The position numbers were made by a program, and so were the translations under genes. A DNA stretch of 64,000 nt from Opitutia bacterium (GTDB taxonomy: Bacteria > Verrucomicrobiota > Verrucomicrobiia > Opitutales > Opitutaceae): positions 301,065 to 365,064 of the forward strand of contig JACPIS010000009.1 in NCBI GenBank assembly GCA_016187925.1, written 5' to 3'. Below are positions 23,828 through 32,605 of this stretch, one piece after another (within the stretch, counting starts at the first letter, position 1; every line of letters starts with the position of its first letter). The notes beneath the pieces are model-generated. The model saw only the letters and a program-made list of their open reading frames with translations. It did no database searches and was not told the origin of the DNA.

Positions 23828-24745
23828 ATGAAACGCCTGCTGCTCCTCCTGCTCGCCCTCCCCGTGTTCGCCGTCGCCGCTGATTCCGCTCCGGTCGCTC
23901 CGGCACGGGCTGCCGCCCTCGTGATCCAAACCGATTTCGGCACCAAGGACGGCGCCGTCGCCGCCATGAAGGGCGTCGCCGTCGGCGTCGATCCGCGCCT
24001 GCCCATCTTCGACCTCAGCCACGAGAACACGCCGTTCGACATCTGGGAGGCCGCCTACCGTCTGAAGCAGACCGCGCCCTACTGGCCTGCCGGCACCGTG
24101 TTCATCTCCGTGGTCGACCCCGGCGTCGGCACCGAGCGCGCCTCCGTCGTGCTCCAGACCAAGACCGGCCATTACTTCGTCGGCCCCGACAACGGCACGT
24201 GGACGCTCATCGCCGAGGACCTCGGCATCGCCGCCGTCCGCCGCATCGACGAGCAACTCAACCGCCGCGCCGGCTCCGAGAAAAGCTACACCTTCCACGG
24301 CCGCGACATCTACGCCTACACCGGCGCGCGCCTCGCCGCCGGCGTCATCACCTTCGAGCAGGTCGGCCCGCTGCTCGAGCCCAAAGTCGTCAGCCTGCCC
24401 TACCAGAAAGCCGCGCGCGACGGCGCCACGCTGCACGGCACCATCCCGCTCATCGATTTCCACTACGGCAACGTCTGGACCAACATCCCCGACGCCCTCT
24501 TCGCCGAACTCAAGCCGCAGCCCGGCGACAAGTTCCAAGTCACCATCCTCCACCACGGCACCCAAGTTTACTCAGGCGTGATGCCCTACGCGCACACCTT
24601 CGGCGAGGTCCCCGAGGGCGCGCCGCTGCTTTACCTCAACAGCCTCCTCGACGTCGCCTTCGCCCTGAACATGGACAGCTTCTCCAAAAAGCACGGCCTC
24701 TCCTCCGGCTCCGGCTGGACCGTCCAAGTCACCCGCGCACCGTGA
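23828..24745 (+). CDS. Secreted SAM hydrolase / SAM hydroxide adenosyltransferase family protein
   Basis: A 305-residue member of the DUF62/fluorinase superfamily, which splits S-adenosylmethionine to adenosine and methionine using water. Family landmarks are ALVIQTDFGTKDGAVAAMKG (catalytic Asp region), FISVVDPGVGT and YFVGPDNGTWTL, and the C-terminal domain has the LHGTIPLIDFHYGNVWTNI segment. Unlike most homologues it starts with a signal peptide (MKRLLLLLLALPVFAVAAD), so it should act outside the cytoplasm. Its neighbours (nucleoside protein, TonB receptor, AzgA permease) suggest scavenging of adenosyl compounds. Confidence 0.85.
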   Translation: MKRLLLLLLALPVFAVAADSAPVAPARAAALVIQTDFGTKDGAVAAMKGVAVGVDPRLPIFDLSHENTPFDIWEAAYRLKQTAPYWPAGTVFISVVDPGVGTERASVVLQTKTGHYFVGPDNGTWTLIAEDLGIAAVRRIDEQLNRRAGSEKSYTFHGRDIYAYTGARLAAGVITFEQVGPLLEPKVVSLPYQKAARDGATLHGTIPLIDFHYGNVWTNIPDALFAELKPQPGDKFQVTILHHGTQVYSGVMPYAHTFGEVPEGAPLLYLNSLLDVAFALNMDSFSKKHGLSSGSGWTVQVTRAP

Positions 24746-24763
24746 ACCGGAACGATTCAGTCA

Positions 24764-24916
24764 GAATTCTCCGCGGATTTCGCAGATTGACGCGGATAAA
24801 GGTTCTGGGGAATCCCGCACTTTCCCAATACCACTCGATAGAGTGGCACTAAACTCTGTCTTGGCATCGGGTTTCTTTTCGAAAATCCGCGTTTATCTGC
24901 GTAATCCGCGGAGTTC
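24764..24916. repeat. ~150-bp imperfect inverted repeat (CCGCGGATT…AATCCGCGG)
   Basis: The left arm (24764-24797, GAATTCTCCGCGGATTTCGC…) is the near-complement of the right arm (24885-24916, …TCTGCGTAATCCGCGGAGTTC). The centre has a small hairpin CCACTC-GATA-GAGTGG. It fills most of the gap between two convergent genes, so it could also stop transcription from either side. It is MITE-like in structure but has no transposase. Confidence 0.75.
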
Positions 24917-24944
24917 TTCTGCCTGAGTCCGGCTAAACTCGGTT

Positions 24945-25781
24945 TCACGGTCCGCTCGGCTGGGCAGGCTTCTTCTCGCGCAGCATCTGTTGCTGGATCA
25001 GGATCACGCTCATCTGGGCGGTAATCTGCTCGTCCAGATACCACGCTCGCAACGCCGCGATGGTCGCCGGGCTCGCTGCTACGCCGGCGAACGCCTTGTT
25101 GAACAACTCCTCGTAGGAAGCGCGCACCCGGGCGATATCCTGATCCGTGATTTCCGGCTGCACCACGACCGCCAGCGCCACGGGATTTCTCGGCGGAATC
25201 GCCGCCAAACCGGTGCGTACCGCGGCCCGCTCATCGGCGCTGACCCCCGGATGCGCCGCGTCCAAGGCCGACAACCCTGCGTTGACCTGCTTCTCCGCCG
25301 GCAAGCGTTCCCGGTATTTTGCCAAACGCTCGAACCCATCCGGGCCGAGCAGCTTTTTCAGCAGCTCATCGTATTCGGCTTTCTCGGCGCCGGTCGCGGC
25401 GCCGAATTGATCGCCCAGCGCCATCAGCGCGAGATCGCGCACCTCGTCCGGGAGATTCAGCTCCGCGAAGAAAGCCCCGTAGTCGAGTGCGACGTTCCGC
25501 GTGACGATCTCGTTGAACGAGGCTTCAGCGAGCCGGTGCTTCGCGAGGATTTGCTGCGGGAGGGTTTGTTCGACGCTTTCCTTTGGCCCACTCCCCGGCG
25601 TGGCGACCCCGCTGCGGGCGCGCGCGGAAGCTTGGGTTTCAGGTTGCTTCGTCTCGGCTGGCGAAACCTGTGCGACGACTCCCGGTGCCCTCGGTGCGTC
25701 GCCCCGGCCCATTCGATAGCCGAACCATACCGCGACCGTCAAAATCACCACCCCGAGCGAGATGATGGCAAATGAGCGCAT
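24945..25781 (-). CDS. Membrane-anchored protein of unknown function
   Basis: 278 residues from the ATG at 25781; a GTG at 25790 would add three residues. An N-terminal signal anchor (FAIISLGVVILTVAVWFGYRM) is followed by a Pro/Ala/Gln-rich linker and a mostly helical, charged domain (LAKHRLAEASFNEIVTRNVALDYGAFF…KYRERLPAEKQ). That composition resembles the uncharacterised DNA-processing-neutral helical proteins common in Verrucomicrobiota. No catalytic motif is visible. It lies in the same orientation as the downstream-encoded AzgA permease but is separated from it by 45 bp. Function unknown. Confidence 0.6.
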   Translation of the reverse strand: MRSFAIISLGVVILTVAVWFGYRMGRGDAPRAPGVVAQVSPAETKQPETQASARARSGVATPGSGPKESVEQTLPQQILAKHRLAEASFNEIVTRNVALDYGAFFAELNLPDEVRDLALMALGDQFGAATGAEKAEYDELLKKLLGPDGFERLAKYRERLPAEKQVNAGLSALDAAHPGVSADERAAVRTGLAAIPPRNPVALAVVVQPEITDQDIARVRASYEELFNKAFAGVAASPATIAALRAWYLDEQITAQMSVILIQQQMLREKKPAQPSGP

Positions 25782-25826
25782 TGCTTTCACCTAGCGCCAG
25801 CTTGCGGAGACCTCAAGTGCGCTCCC

Positions 25827-27164
25827 TCACCCCCGGAACGGCCAGATCTTGAAGAACTCGAGGAAGAACACCGCGGCGACAACGTAGCCGACGGGGGTGA
25901 ACGACCGCGGGCGGCCGAGCGCGAGGGCCAGCGCGGCGGCGAGGATCAGCCCGAGGCCGATGCCCGACGCGATGCTGAACGTGAGCGGGATCGCAAAGAT
26001 CGTGAGCACCGCGGGCGCGGCGGTGGCGAAATCGTCCATCTTGATCTCGACCACCGACTGCATCATGAACACGCCCACGATCACGAGCGCCGGCGCGGTG
26101 GCCGCGGCGGGCACGATCAGGATCAGCGGCGTGAGGAAGAGTGCGAGCAGCATCAGCCCGGCCGTCGTCAGCGACGTCAGGCCCGTGCGGCCGCCGGCTG
26201 CCACGCCCGACGCCGACTCGATGTAGCTGACCACCGTCGACGTGCCGCTGAGCGCGCTGAGCAGCGTGGCGATGGAGTCCGCCAGCAGCGCGCGGCCCGC
26301 GTTCGGCAGCCGGCCCTCGGCGTCGACCAGCCCGGCGCGCTTCGTCACCGCGATGAGCGTGCCGAGGTTGTCGAACATGTCGACGAGCAGCAGCGTGAGG
26401 ATCAGCGGCAGCGCCGCGAGCATCCCCTCACCGCTCTTGAGGAAGTTGAAACTGAGCTTGAGGAACACCGGGTCGACCGACGCCGGCAGCGAGAAGAGCG
26501 CCGCCGGATGCGGCGTCACCGTGCTGCCCTGGCCGTTCGGCACGACGAGCCCGAGCAGCGTGATCGCCGCCATGCCGAGCACGATGGCCGCGGGCACCTG
26601 CCGCGCCACGAGCACGGCGGTGAGCGCGATGCCGGCCAGGCAGAGCCAGACTTGGCCGCCCGTGAAATCGCCCGGGCCGACGTAGGTCGCGGGATTCGCC
26701 ACGATCACGCCGCCGTTCTTCAGGCCGATGAAGGCGATGAACATGCCGATGCCGCACGTGATCGCGATCTTCAGCGACACGGGGATGGCCGCGATGATCT
26801 TCTCGCGCACGCCGGTGACCGAGAGGATGAGGAAAATGAGGCCGTTCACGAAGACCATGCCGAGCGCCTCGGGCCACGGCACGCCCTTGCCGAGGCAGAT
26901 GCTGAACGTGAAAAACGCGTTGATGCCCATGCCCGGCGCCAGCGCGATGGGATAATTGGTCAGCAGCGCCATCAGCGCCGTCGCCACCGCGGCCGTCAAC
27001 GCCGTGACGGTGACGAGCGCGGCGCGGTCCATGCCGGCGTTGGCGAGGATGGCGGGGTTGACGGCGAGAATGTAGGCCATCGCCGCGAAGGTCGTGAGGC
27101 CGGCCTGCAGTTCGCGGCCGACGGTCGTCCCGTGCCGGTCGAGGTGGAAGAATCGGCTGAGCAT
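25827..27164 (-). CDS. AzgA-type NCS2 purine permease
   Basis: A 445-residue transporter with about 13 helices. It shows the AzgA/NCS2 signature features: LTTFAAMAYILAVNPAILANAGMD, ALAPGMGINAFFTFSICLGKG, LLLVDMFDNLGTLIAVTKRAGL and SGTSTVVSYIESASGVAAGGRTGLTSL. Family members move adenine, guanine or hypoxanthine with protons. The ATG at 27164 matches the family N-terminus; the longer frame upstream is merely read through a dispersed repeat. It ends the inferred purine scavenging locus. Confidence 0.9.
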   Translation of the reverse strand: MLSRFFHLDRHGTTVGRELQAGLTTFAAMAYILAVNPAILANAGMDRAALVTVTALTAAVATALMALLTNYPIALAPGMGINAFFTFSICLGKGVPWPEALGMVFVNGLIFLILSVTGVREKIIAAIPVSLKIAITCGIGMFIAFIGLKNGGVIVANPATYVGPGDFTGGQVWLCLAGIALTAVLVARQVPAAIVLGMAAITLLGLVVPNGQGSTVTPHPAALFSLPASVDPVFLKLSFNFLKSGEGMLAALPLILTLLLVDMFDNLGTLIAVTKRAGLVDAEGRLPNAGRALLADSIATLLSALSGTSTVVSYIESASGVAAGGRTGLTSLTTAGLMLLALFLTPLILIVPAAATAPALVIVGVFMMQSVVEIKMDDFATAAPAVLTIFAIPLTFSIASGIGLGLILAAALALALGRPRSFTPVGYVVAAVFFLEFFKIWPFRG

Positions 27165-27250
27165 GGGCCGGCAGCGTGGACAGTCTCCGGCGGCGCCGCA
27201 ACGAGGCAATTGCGGTATGACGCCGGCGCCACCGCGTAGACCGCTGCGTT

Positions 27251-27300
27251 GGAGGGCCCGCGTCCCCGCGGGCCACGGCTCGCGAGGACGCGAGCCCTCC
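27251..27300. repeat. 50-bp inverted repeat GGAGGGC…GCCCTCC
   Basis: Ends GGAGGGCCCGCGTCCCC and GAGGACGCGAGCCCTCC mirror each other, with inner hairpins CCGCG…CGCGG and CTCGCGAGGACGCGAG. It lies between the divergent AzgA and Mpv17-like genes. It is structurally like the GTAGGGC family but with different ends. Confidence 0.7.
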
Positions 27301-27397
27301 ATGACGCCTTGCCGAGACGCCGTCTGGCAAGCTCTGGCCGCTTTGATACATTTTCCCGCTCGCGCCCGGGGCGGCGCGTGGTTCGCTAGGCGGCTTC

Positions 27398-28093
27398 ATG
27401 TCCGCTATCCCGCCCCAACCCGAAGCGCCTTGGCGCGCCGGCCTCGACTGCGCCCGCGCCCTGGCGGTGCCCGGCCTGGCGCTGTTCGCCACCGCGTGCG
27501 GCGTCGTGTTCGCGTATTATCAGGTGCCGGCCGCGCGCGGGGCGCTCGAGCAGCTGGCGGAGTGGCGCATGCGAGGCGGCTTCGCCTACTCGGCGGGCTC
27601 GACCGCGCTGCTGGCCGGCGCGATTCCATTTCTTTACCTGCACTTCGACCCGGCCACGCGCGCCAAGCACCCGTGGCCGCACCTGGCGTTCTTCACGCTG
27701 TTCTGGGGCTACAAGGGCATCGAGATCGACCTGCTCTACCGGCTGCAGGACCGCCTGTTCGGCTCCTGCGTGTGCTTGGGCCCGGTGGCGGAGAAAATGC
27801 TCGTCGACCAGTTCATCTACAACCCGCTCTTCGCCGCGCCCTACGGCGTGCTGCTCTACGCGTGCAAGGACGCGGGCTGGCGCTGGGCGCCGGCACGGGC
27901 CGACCTGCGGGCCGGCCGGTGGTATTACCGGCGCGTGCTGCCGGTCATGATCGCCGTGTGGGCGGTGTGGATCCCGACGGTGTGCTGCGTCTACGCCCTG
28001 CCGCTGGCCCTGCAACTGCCGTTGAACAGCGTCGTGAATTGCTTTTGGGTCATCCTGTTCTCCCACCTCACCGTCCGTCCCAACCAGCGGTGA
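27398..28093 (+). CDS. Mpv17/PMP22-like integral membrane protein
   Basis: 231 residues with about five hydrophobic segments. The stretch AEKMLVDQFIYNPLFAAPYGVLLYA and the late segment LPLNSVVNCFWVILFSHLTV resemble the DQ…P and terminal NxxW regions of the Mpv17/PMP22 family. The similarity is by eye and moderate. Bacterial members have no established function. Nothing in the neighbourhood ties it to a pathway. Confidence 0.5.
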   Translation: MSAIPPQPEAPWRAGLDCARALAVPGLALFATACGVVFAYYQVPAARGALEQLAEWRMRGGFAYSAGSTALLAGAIPFLYLHFDPATRAKHPWPHLAFFTLFWGYKGIEIDLLYRLQDRLFGSCVCLGPVAEKMLVDQFIYNPLFAAPYGVLLYACKDAGWRWAPARADLRAGRWYYRRVLPVMIAVWAVWIPTVCCVYALPLALQLPLNSVVNCFWVILFSHLTVRPNQR

Positions 28094-28151
28094 TCCCGCG
28101 GACCATGGCTCCAACGGCCTATGGTTCGCGCCGGACCGCCGTGCTAAAGTC

Positions 28152-29126
28152 ATGCCTCCGTTGAATTCCTCCGCCCTCCCGTCTCCTGTCCCCGGCGACC
28201 TGCCGCCGCTGCTCGACCTGATCGGCCGCACGCCGCTCCTCCCGCTGCGCTTCGCCGCGGAGGGCGTCACGCTGTTCGCCAAGGCGGAGTTCCTCAACCC
28301 CAGCGGCTCGATCAAGGACCGCCTCGCGCTCCACCTGCTCACCGACGCGCGCCGGCGCGGCCTGCTGCGGCCTGACTCCGTCGTGCTCGAGTGCACCAGC
28401 GGCAACACCGGCATCGCCCTCGCCATGGTCGGCGCCGCCCTCGGCGTGCGCGTGAAGATCCTGATGTCCGACACGGCGAGCATCGAGCGCCGCCACCTCA
28501 TGCGCCACTTCGGCGCCGAGCTGCAGCTCTTCCACACCGACCGCGGCTACGCCACGGGCATCGACCTCGCCGAGCGGATGGCCTTGGCCGATTCGCGCTA
28601 TTTCCTCACGCGCCAGTTCGCCAATCCGCTCAACGCCGAGGACCACGTCGCGCACACCGGCGCGGAAATCCTGCAACAGATGGACGGCCGCGTGGACGCC
28701 TTCGTCAGCGGCTACGGCACGGGCGGTACGCTCAACGGCGTCAGCCGCGCCCTGCGCGCCGCCTGCCCCGCCGTGCGCATCGTCGCGATGGAGCCGGCCG
28801 AGGCCGCGATGCTGTCGGGCGAGATGCCGTGCTGCCACTCGATCGAGGGCGTGGCCGGCGGCTACCTGCCGCCGTTGCTGCACGGCGTGAAGGTCGACTG
28901 GCCGGAAAAAGTCTCCAGCGCCGACGCGCTCACCATGACCCGCCGGCTGGCCCGCGAGTTCGGCCTGCTCGTCGGCACCTCGTCCGGCGCCAACATCGTC
29001 GCCGCGCTGCGCACCGCCGCCCGGCTGCCCGCGGGCGCGCGCATCGTCACCATCCTGTGCGACCGCGCCGAGCGTTACTACTCGACCAGGCTTTTCGCGG
29101 AATCCTCCCCCTCCTCTCCCGCGTAG
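28152..29126 (+). CDS. Cysteine synthase-like PLP enzyme
   Basis: A 324-residue fold-type II PLP enzyme of the CysK/CBS group. The PLP lysine is in NPSGSIKDR, the substrate loop is ECTSGNTGIAL, the phosphate-binding loop is SGYGTGGTLNG, and the late GTSSGANI segment is present. It probably makes cysteine from O-acetylserine and sulfide; a related beta-replacement reaction cannot be excluded. Cysteine-handling genes at 51418 and 54541 are far away, so no operon is implied. It reads toward dsbD, with a 55-bp gap. Confidence 0.85.
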   Translation: MPPLNSSALPSPVPGDLPPLLDLIGRTPLLPLRFAAEGVTLFAKAEFLNPSGSIKDRLALHLLTDARRRGLLRPDSVVLECTSGNTGIALAMVGAALGVRVKILMSDTASIERRHLMRHFGAELQLFHTDRGYATGIDLAERMALADSRYFLTRQFANPLNAEDHVAHTGAEILQQMDGRVDAFVSGYGTGGTLNGVSRALRAACPAVRIVAMEPAEAAMLSGEMPCCHSIEGVAGGYLPPLLHGVKVDWPEKVSSADALTMTRRLAREFGLLVGTSSGANIVAALRTAARLPAGARIVTILCDRAERYYSTRLFAESSPSSPA

Positions 29127-29181
29127 CATTTAGCACCGCCATTTGAAATAACCGGCCTTCGGCCTACTCTAACCTCCGTTC

Positions 29182-31326
29182 ATGCACCTCCGCCGCCTCC
29201 TCGCCCTGTTCCTCGTCACCCTTCTCGGATTGTCCGCCGTTGCCCAGGCGGCCGGTCCGGTCCGCAATGGCAACGTCGTGGCCGAACTCGTCGCCGCACA
29301 GGCTGGCATTCAGCCCGGCCAGCCGTTCTGGATCGCGCTCAAGATGAACCACGACGAGCACTGGCACAGCTACTGGATCAACCCGGGCACCGGCTACGCC
29401 ACCTCGCTCAAGTGGAAACTCCCCGAGGGCTTCAAGGCCGGTGACATCGTCTGGCCGACGCCGCATGTCGTGCAGGACACCTCCGGCAAAATCACCGGCT
29501 ACGGCTACGTGGACGAGTCGCTGCTCTTCGTGCAGATCACCCCGCCGGCGAATCTCGCTCCCGGCTCCAACGTCACGCTCTCGGCCGCCGCCGAATGGCT
29601 CATGTGCAAGGACGTCTGCATGCCCGGCGAGGCGCAGATCGAACTCGTGCTGCCCGTCACCACCCAACCGCACGACTCGGCCAACGCCGCACTCTTCAGC
29701 AAATATTTCTCCGCCCTGCCCCAGCCGCTCGCCGGCTGGACCGCCACCGCCGAGCGTGGCGCCAAGTCCGTCACGCTCCGCGTCACACCGAGCGGCGCGG
29801 CTTCGCATCGCCCGGCCGACCTGCACTTCTTCGATCTCGACGGTCTGCTCGACTACGCCGCCCCGCAGAAAATCCGCGAGGAGAACGGCGGCTTCGTGAT
29901 CGAGATGGCCCTTTCCGCCGACGCCAAGCCCGACGTTAATCACCTCGCCGGCGTGCTCGCCTCCGGTAACGGCTGGGCCCCCGGCTCCGGCTACGCCGGC
30001 GCGACACTCGACGTACCGCTCGCCGCCGCGAAGGTCGCCGCGGTCGCCGGCACCACGACCGCCGCCGCTCCGGCCGCGCCCGCCGCCACCAGCCTGCTCG
30101 GCACGCTCGCCCTCGCCTTCGTCGGCGGCCTGATCCTCAACCTCATGCCCTGCGTCTTCCCCGTGCTCGGCATCAAGATCATGGGCTTCGTCAACCAGTC
30201 GGGGAACGACAAGTCGATCGTCGTGAAGCACGGCGTGGTGTTCGCGCTCGGCGTGCTGATCTCGTTCTGGACGCTCGCGGGCGTGCTGCTGGCGCTGCGG
30301 GCCGGCGGAGCGCAGCTCGGCTGGGGCTTCCAGCTGCAGTCCTCCGCCTTCGTGTTCGGCATGGCGGCGTTCCTGCTGATTTTCGCGCTCAACATGAGCG
30401 GTCTCTTCGAAGTCGGCCTCGCCGCCACCGGCGCCGGCGCCAACCTCCAGATGAAGGAGGGCTTCTCCGGCTCGTTCTTCACCGGCGCGCTCGCCACCCT
30501 CGTCGCCACGCCTTGCAGCGCGCCGTTCCTCGCGCCTGCGCTCGGCGCCGCGCTGACGCTCTCGCCGCTCGAATCGCTGCTCGTGTTCACCACCATCGCC
30601 GTCGGCCTGTCGATGCCTTACCTGCTGCTCTCGATCTTCCCGCAGGCGATCAAGATGCTGCCGCGCCCCGGTGCGTGGATGGAGACGTTCAAGCAGCTGA
30701 TGGCCTTCCCGCTCTACGCCACCGTCGGTTGGCTGCTCTGGGTGCTCGCCGGCCAGACCGCGGGCGACGACTACGCGCTGCTCATGATCCTGTTCGGCTT
30801 CGTGCTCGTCGCGATGGCCGCGTGGGTCTACGGCCGCTTCGGCCAGGCGCACGGCAAGCCCGGCCGCCAGCGCTTCGGCTACATCGCCGCCGCGGCGCTC
30901 TTCGCCGCCGGCCTCTACACCGGCTGGCCCAAGGACGCCCAGGCCGCGACCAATGCCAACGGCACCGCCGCGTACCAAGTCGCCTGGGAGAAATGGAGCC
31001 CCGAGGCCATCGCCGCCGCGCAGAAGGCGGGCCATTTCGTCTACGTCGACTTCACCGCCCGCTGGTGCGCCACCTGCCAGACCAACAAGGCCGCCATTTT
31101 CCACAACGACGCCGTGCTCACCGAGCTGGCCAAGCGCAACGTCGTGCTGCTCCGCGGCGACTGGACCAACAAGGATCCGCTCATCACCGCCGAGCTCGCG
31201 CGCTGGCACCGCTCCGCCGTGCCGTTCAACCTCATCTACGCCCCCGGCAAGGCCGACCCGGTGCAGCTCCCCGAGCTGCTCACCCCCGACCGCGTGCTCG
31301 CCGGCTTCGCCGAAGCCGCAAAATAA
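29182..31326 (+). CDS. dsbD: Thiol:disulfide interchange protein DsbD
   Basis: 714 residues in the three-domain DsbD layout. After a signal peptide (MHLRRLLALFLVTLLGLSAVAQA) comes a periplasmic Ig-like domain with the Cys pair in MCKDVCMPGEAQIE. Eight membrane helices follow, with the CcdA-type cysteines in LNLMPCVFPVLGIKIMGF and VATPCSAPFLAPALGAALTL. The C-terminal thioredoxin domain has the active site RWCATCQ. It carries reductant from cytoplasmic thioredoxin to the periplasm. That would support heme attachment and copper-site assembly for the nirK/nrfA/CuA proteins encoded elsewhere in the window (inference). Confidence 0.95.
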   Translation: MHLRRLLALFLVTLLGLSAVAQAAGPVRNGNVVAELVAAQAGIQPGQPFWIALKMNHDEHWHSYWINPGTGYATSLKWKLPEGFKAGDIVWPTPHVVQDTSGKITGYGYVDESLLFVQITPPANLAPGSNVTLSAAAEWLMCKDVCMPGEAQIELVLPVTTQPHDSANAALFSKYFSALPQPLAGWTATAERGAKSVTLRVTPSGAASHRPADLHFFDLDGLLDYAAPQKIREENGGFVIEMALSADAKPDVNHLAGVLASGNGWAPGSGYAGATLDVPLAAAKVAAVAGTTTAAAPAAPAATSLLGTLALAFVGGLILNLMPCVFPVLGIKIMGFVNQSGNDKSIVVKHGVVFALGVLISFWTLAGVLLALRAGGAQLGWGFQLQSSAFVFGMAAFLLIFALNMSGLFEVGLAATGAGANLQMKEGFSGSFFTGALATLVATPCSAPFLAPALGAALTLSPLESLLVFTTIAVGLSMPYLLLSIFPQAIKMLPRPGAWMETFKQLMAFPLYATVGWLLWVLAGQTAGDDYALLMILFGFVLVAMAAWVYGRFGQAHGKPGRQRFGYIAAAALFAAGLYTGWPKDAQAATNANGTAAYQVAWEKWSPEAIAAAQKAGHFVYVDFTARWCATCQTNKAAIFHNDAVLTELAKRNVVLLRGDWTNKDPLITAELARWHRSAVPFNLIYAPGKADPVQLPELLTPDRVLAGFAEAAK

Positions 31327-31422
31327 GCCTGTGCGGCTCGTCTGGAAAGGTCCATCTAGGGCTGCAGCACTGATTTCACCCAAAGCCGCGGGCCACTTTT
31401 TGAATCGGCGGGGCGATTGCGC

Positions 31423-31824
31423 TCACGGAGCGCCACACAGTTCCACCGCCGCGGGAGTGTTGCGGGCGGCGTTCTTCGCGGCCGTTTCGACGACAATCGT
31501 GCCCATCATGTCCGGGTGGTAGATGCACCGGTAAAGGAGCGTGCCTTCCTCGTCGGTCACGAGCTTCCAGGTTGCCTTCGCGTTGATCATGCCGGAGTCA
31601 AAGGCCCGGGTGCTCCGTTCGGTCACGGTATGCGGCACCAGGTCGGTGTTAAAAAACTCCACCGTGTCGCCGGGCCGTACTGAAATCATATTGGGCATGA
31701 ATTTCATGCTCTCAATCCGGACGATGTAGGTTTTGGGGCCGGCCGGTTCGGCGGCCAACCCCAAACCATAGGCAAGGATTGAGAGGAGTGCGACGGCGGA
31801 TAGCGTGATGCTGAGCCGCTTCAT
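31423..31824 (-). CDS. Plastocyanin/amicyanin-like cupredoxin
   Basis: A 133-residue secreted blue-copper protein with a signal peptide (LSITLSAVALLSILAYGLGLAAE). The type 1 copper ligands are visible: His in LVPHTVTERS, then Cys, His and Met in YRCIYHPDMMGT. It could act as a soluble periplasmic electron carrier or a copper-stress protein. It follows DUF4142 by 12 bp, and both should be transcribed from the ECF-type promoter at 32412. Confidence 0.88.
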   Translation of the reverse strand: MKRLSITLSAVALLSILAYGLGLAAEPAGPKTYIVRIESMKFMPNMISVRPGDTVEFFNTDLVPHTVTERSTRAFDSGMINAKATWKLVTDEEGTLLYRCIYHPDMMGTIVVETAAKNAARNTPAAVELCGAP

Positions 31825-31836
31825 GGGACTCCTCGC

Positions 31837-32358
31837 TTATTTGAGGGTCGCCTGCAGATGCTGGGCATGGCCGAGGTGCTCGATGAAGGCCGGACGCACT
31901 TGGACGAGCAGGGCCTTAAGCTCGGCGTTCTGCGCGTTGGGGATGAGCGCGGTGTCGAGTGCCTGGATGACCTGCTCGTGATAGGCAACCTCGTGGTCGA
32001 CGTAGGCCCGGTCGAGGGCCGCGCCGCTCAGCGTGCGGAGGTGGGCGAGGTTCTTGTCGCCACCGGCCTGCAGGGCCTTGCTGGTGTCATTGGTCTCGGG
32101 CGCGACGTTGAGCTTCGTAACCAGCGCGACGGCGCTCTGATTCACTGCCGTGTGGTCGGTGACCATCTTCGTGGCGAAATCCCGCACAGCGGAACTCTGC
32201 GAGGTCGCCGCGACCAGCTTGCCGGCGTCGACATCGACTTGGTTGGCCACCACGACGATGGCGGCGATCTGTGCGTCGTTCGGCTGTGCGTGGGCGACGG
32301 CCGGTAGGGTGACAAGCGAGGCGACTAGGGCGAGGGCGAGACACTGGGTGGTTTTCAT
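31837..32358 (-). CDS. DUF4142 ferritin-like secreted protein
   Basis: 173 residues from the ATG at 32358; an in-frame ATG at 32373 is possible. It has a signal peptide (CLALALVASLVTLPAVAHAQ) and the DUF4142 helical-bundle pattern (VDVDAGKLVAATSQSSAVRDFATKMVTDHTAVN… and YVDHEVAYHEQVIQALD), with conserved His residues for a possible metal site. DUF4142 proteins often go with envelope-stress sigma factors. It is the first gene of the operon with the cupredoxin and lies behind the promoter at 32412-32438. Confidence 0.85.
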   Translation of the reverse strand: MKTTQCLALALVASLVTLPAVAHAQPNDAQIAAIVVVANQVDVDAGKLVAATSQSSAVRDFATKMVTDHTAVNQSAVALVTKLNVAPETNDTSKALQAGGDKNLAHLRTLSGAALDRAYVDHEVAYHEQVIQALDTALIPNAQNAELKALLVQVRPAFIEHLGHAQHLQATLK

Positions 32359-32411
32359 AGGGAACACTGTCATTGGTTGGTGGTTAATGTTGAAGTTGCG
32401 TACAGCCCATT

Positions 32412-32438
32412 GGATGCAGCCGCATGCGGCAGGTTACA
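32412..32438 (-). promoter_or_regulatory. ECF sigma-type promoter of the DUF4142-cupredoxin operon
   Basis: On the minus strand TGTAACC (32438-32432), 14 bases, then GCATCC (32417-32412) followed by AATGG. The same two blocks at the same 14-base spacing precede the operon at 33409 and the sigma gene at 34159. Confidence 0.8.
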
Positions 32439-32605
32439 TAAATCGCGGCGGCGGCTCAGCCGGACTCATGCAGTTCAAACCGACGAAGTCCGATGCAACT
32501 AATTGAAGGCCCATATCCAATTGGACGAAAACTCAACTGCTATGCAGTTCACTTTTCAGTTTTGCCTCAATCGAGGCAAACGGCGTTCAACTGCATGAGT
32601 TCGGC
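32439..32605. other. Gap upstream of the ECF promoter with no gene seen
   Basis: Between the DUF4142 promoter and the end of the DUF2231 gene. No coding frame, terminator hairpin or repeat could be supported; base composition is visibly more AT-rich than the surrounding genes around 32510-32590. Confidence 0.4.
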
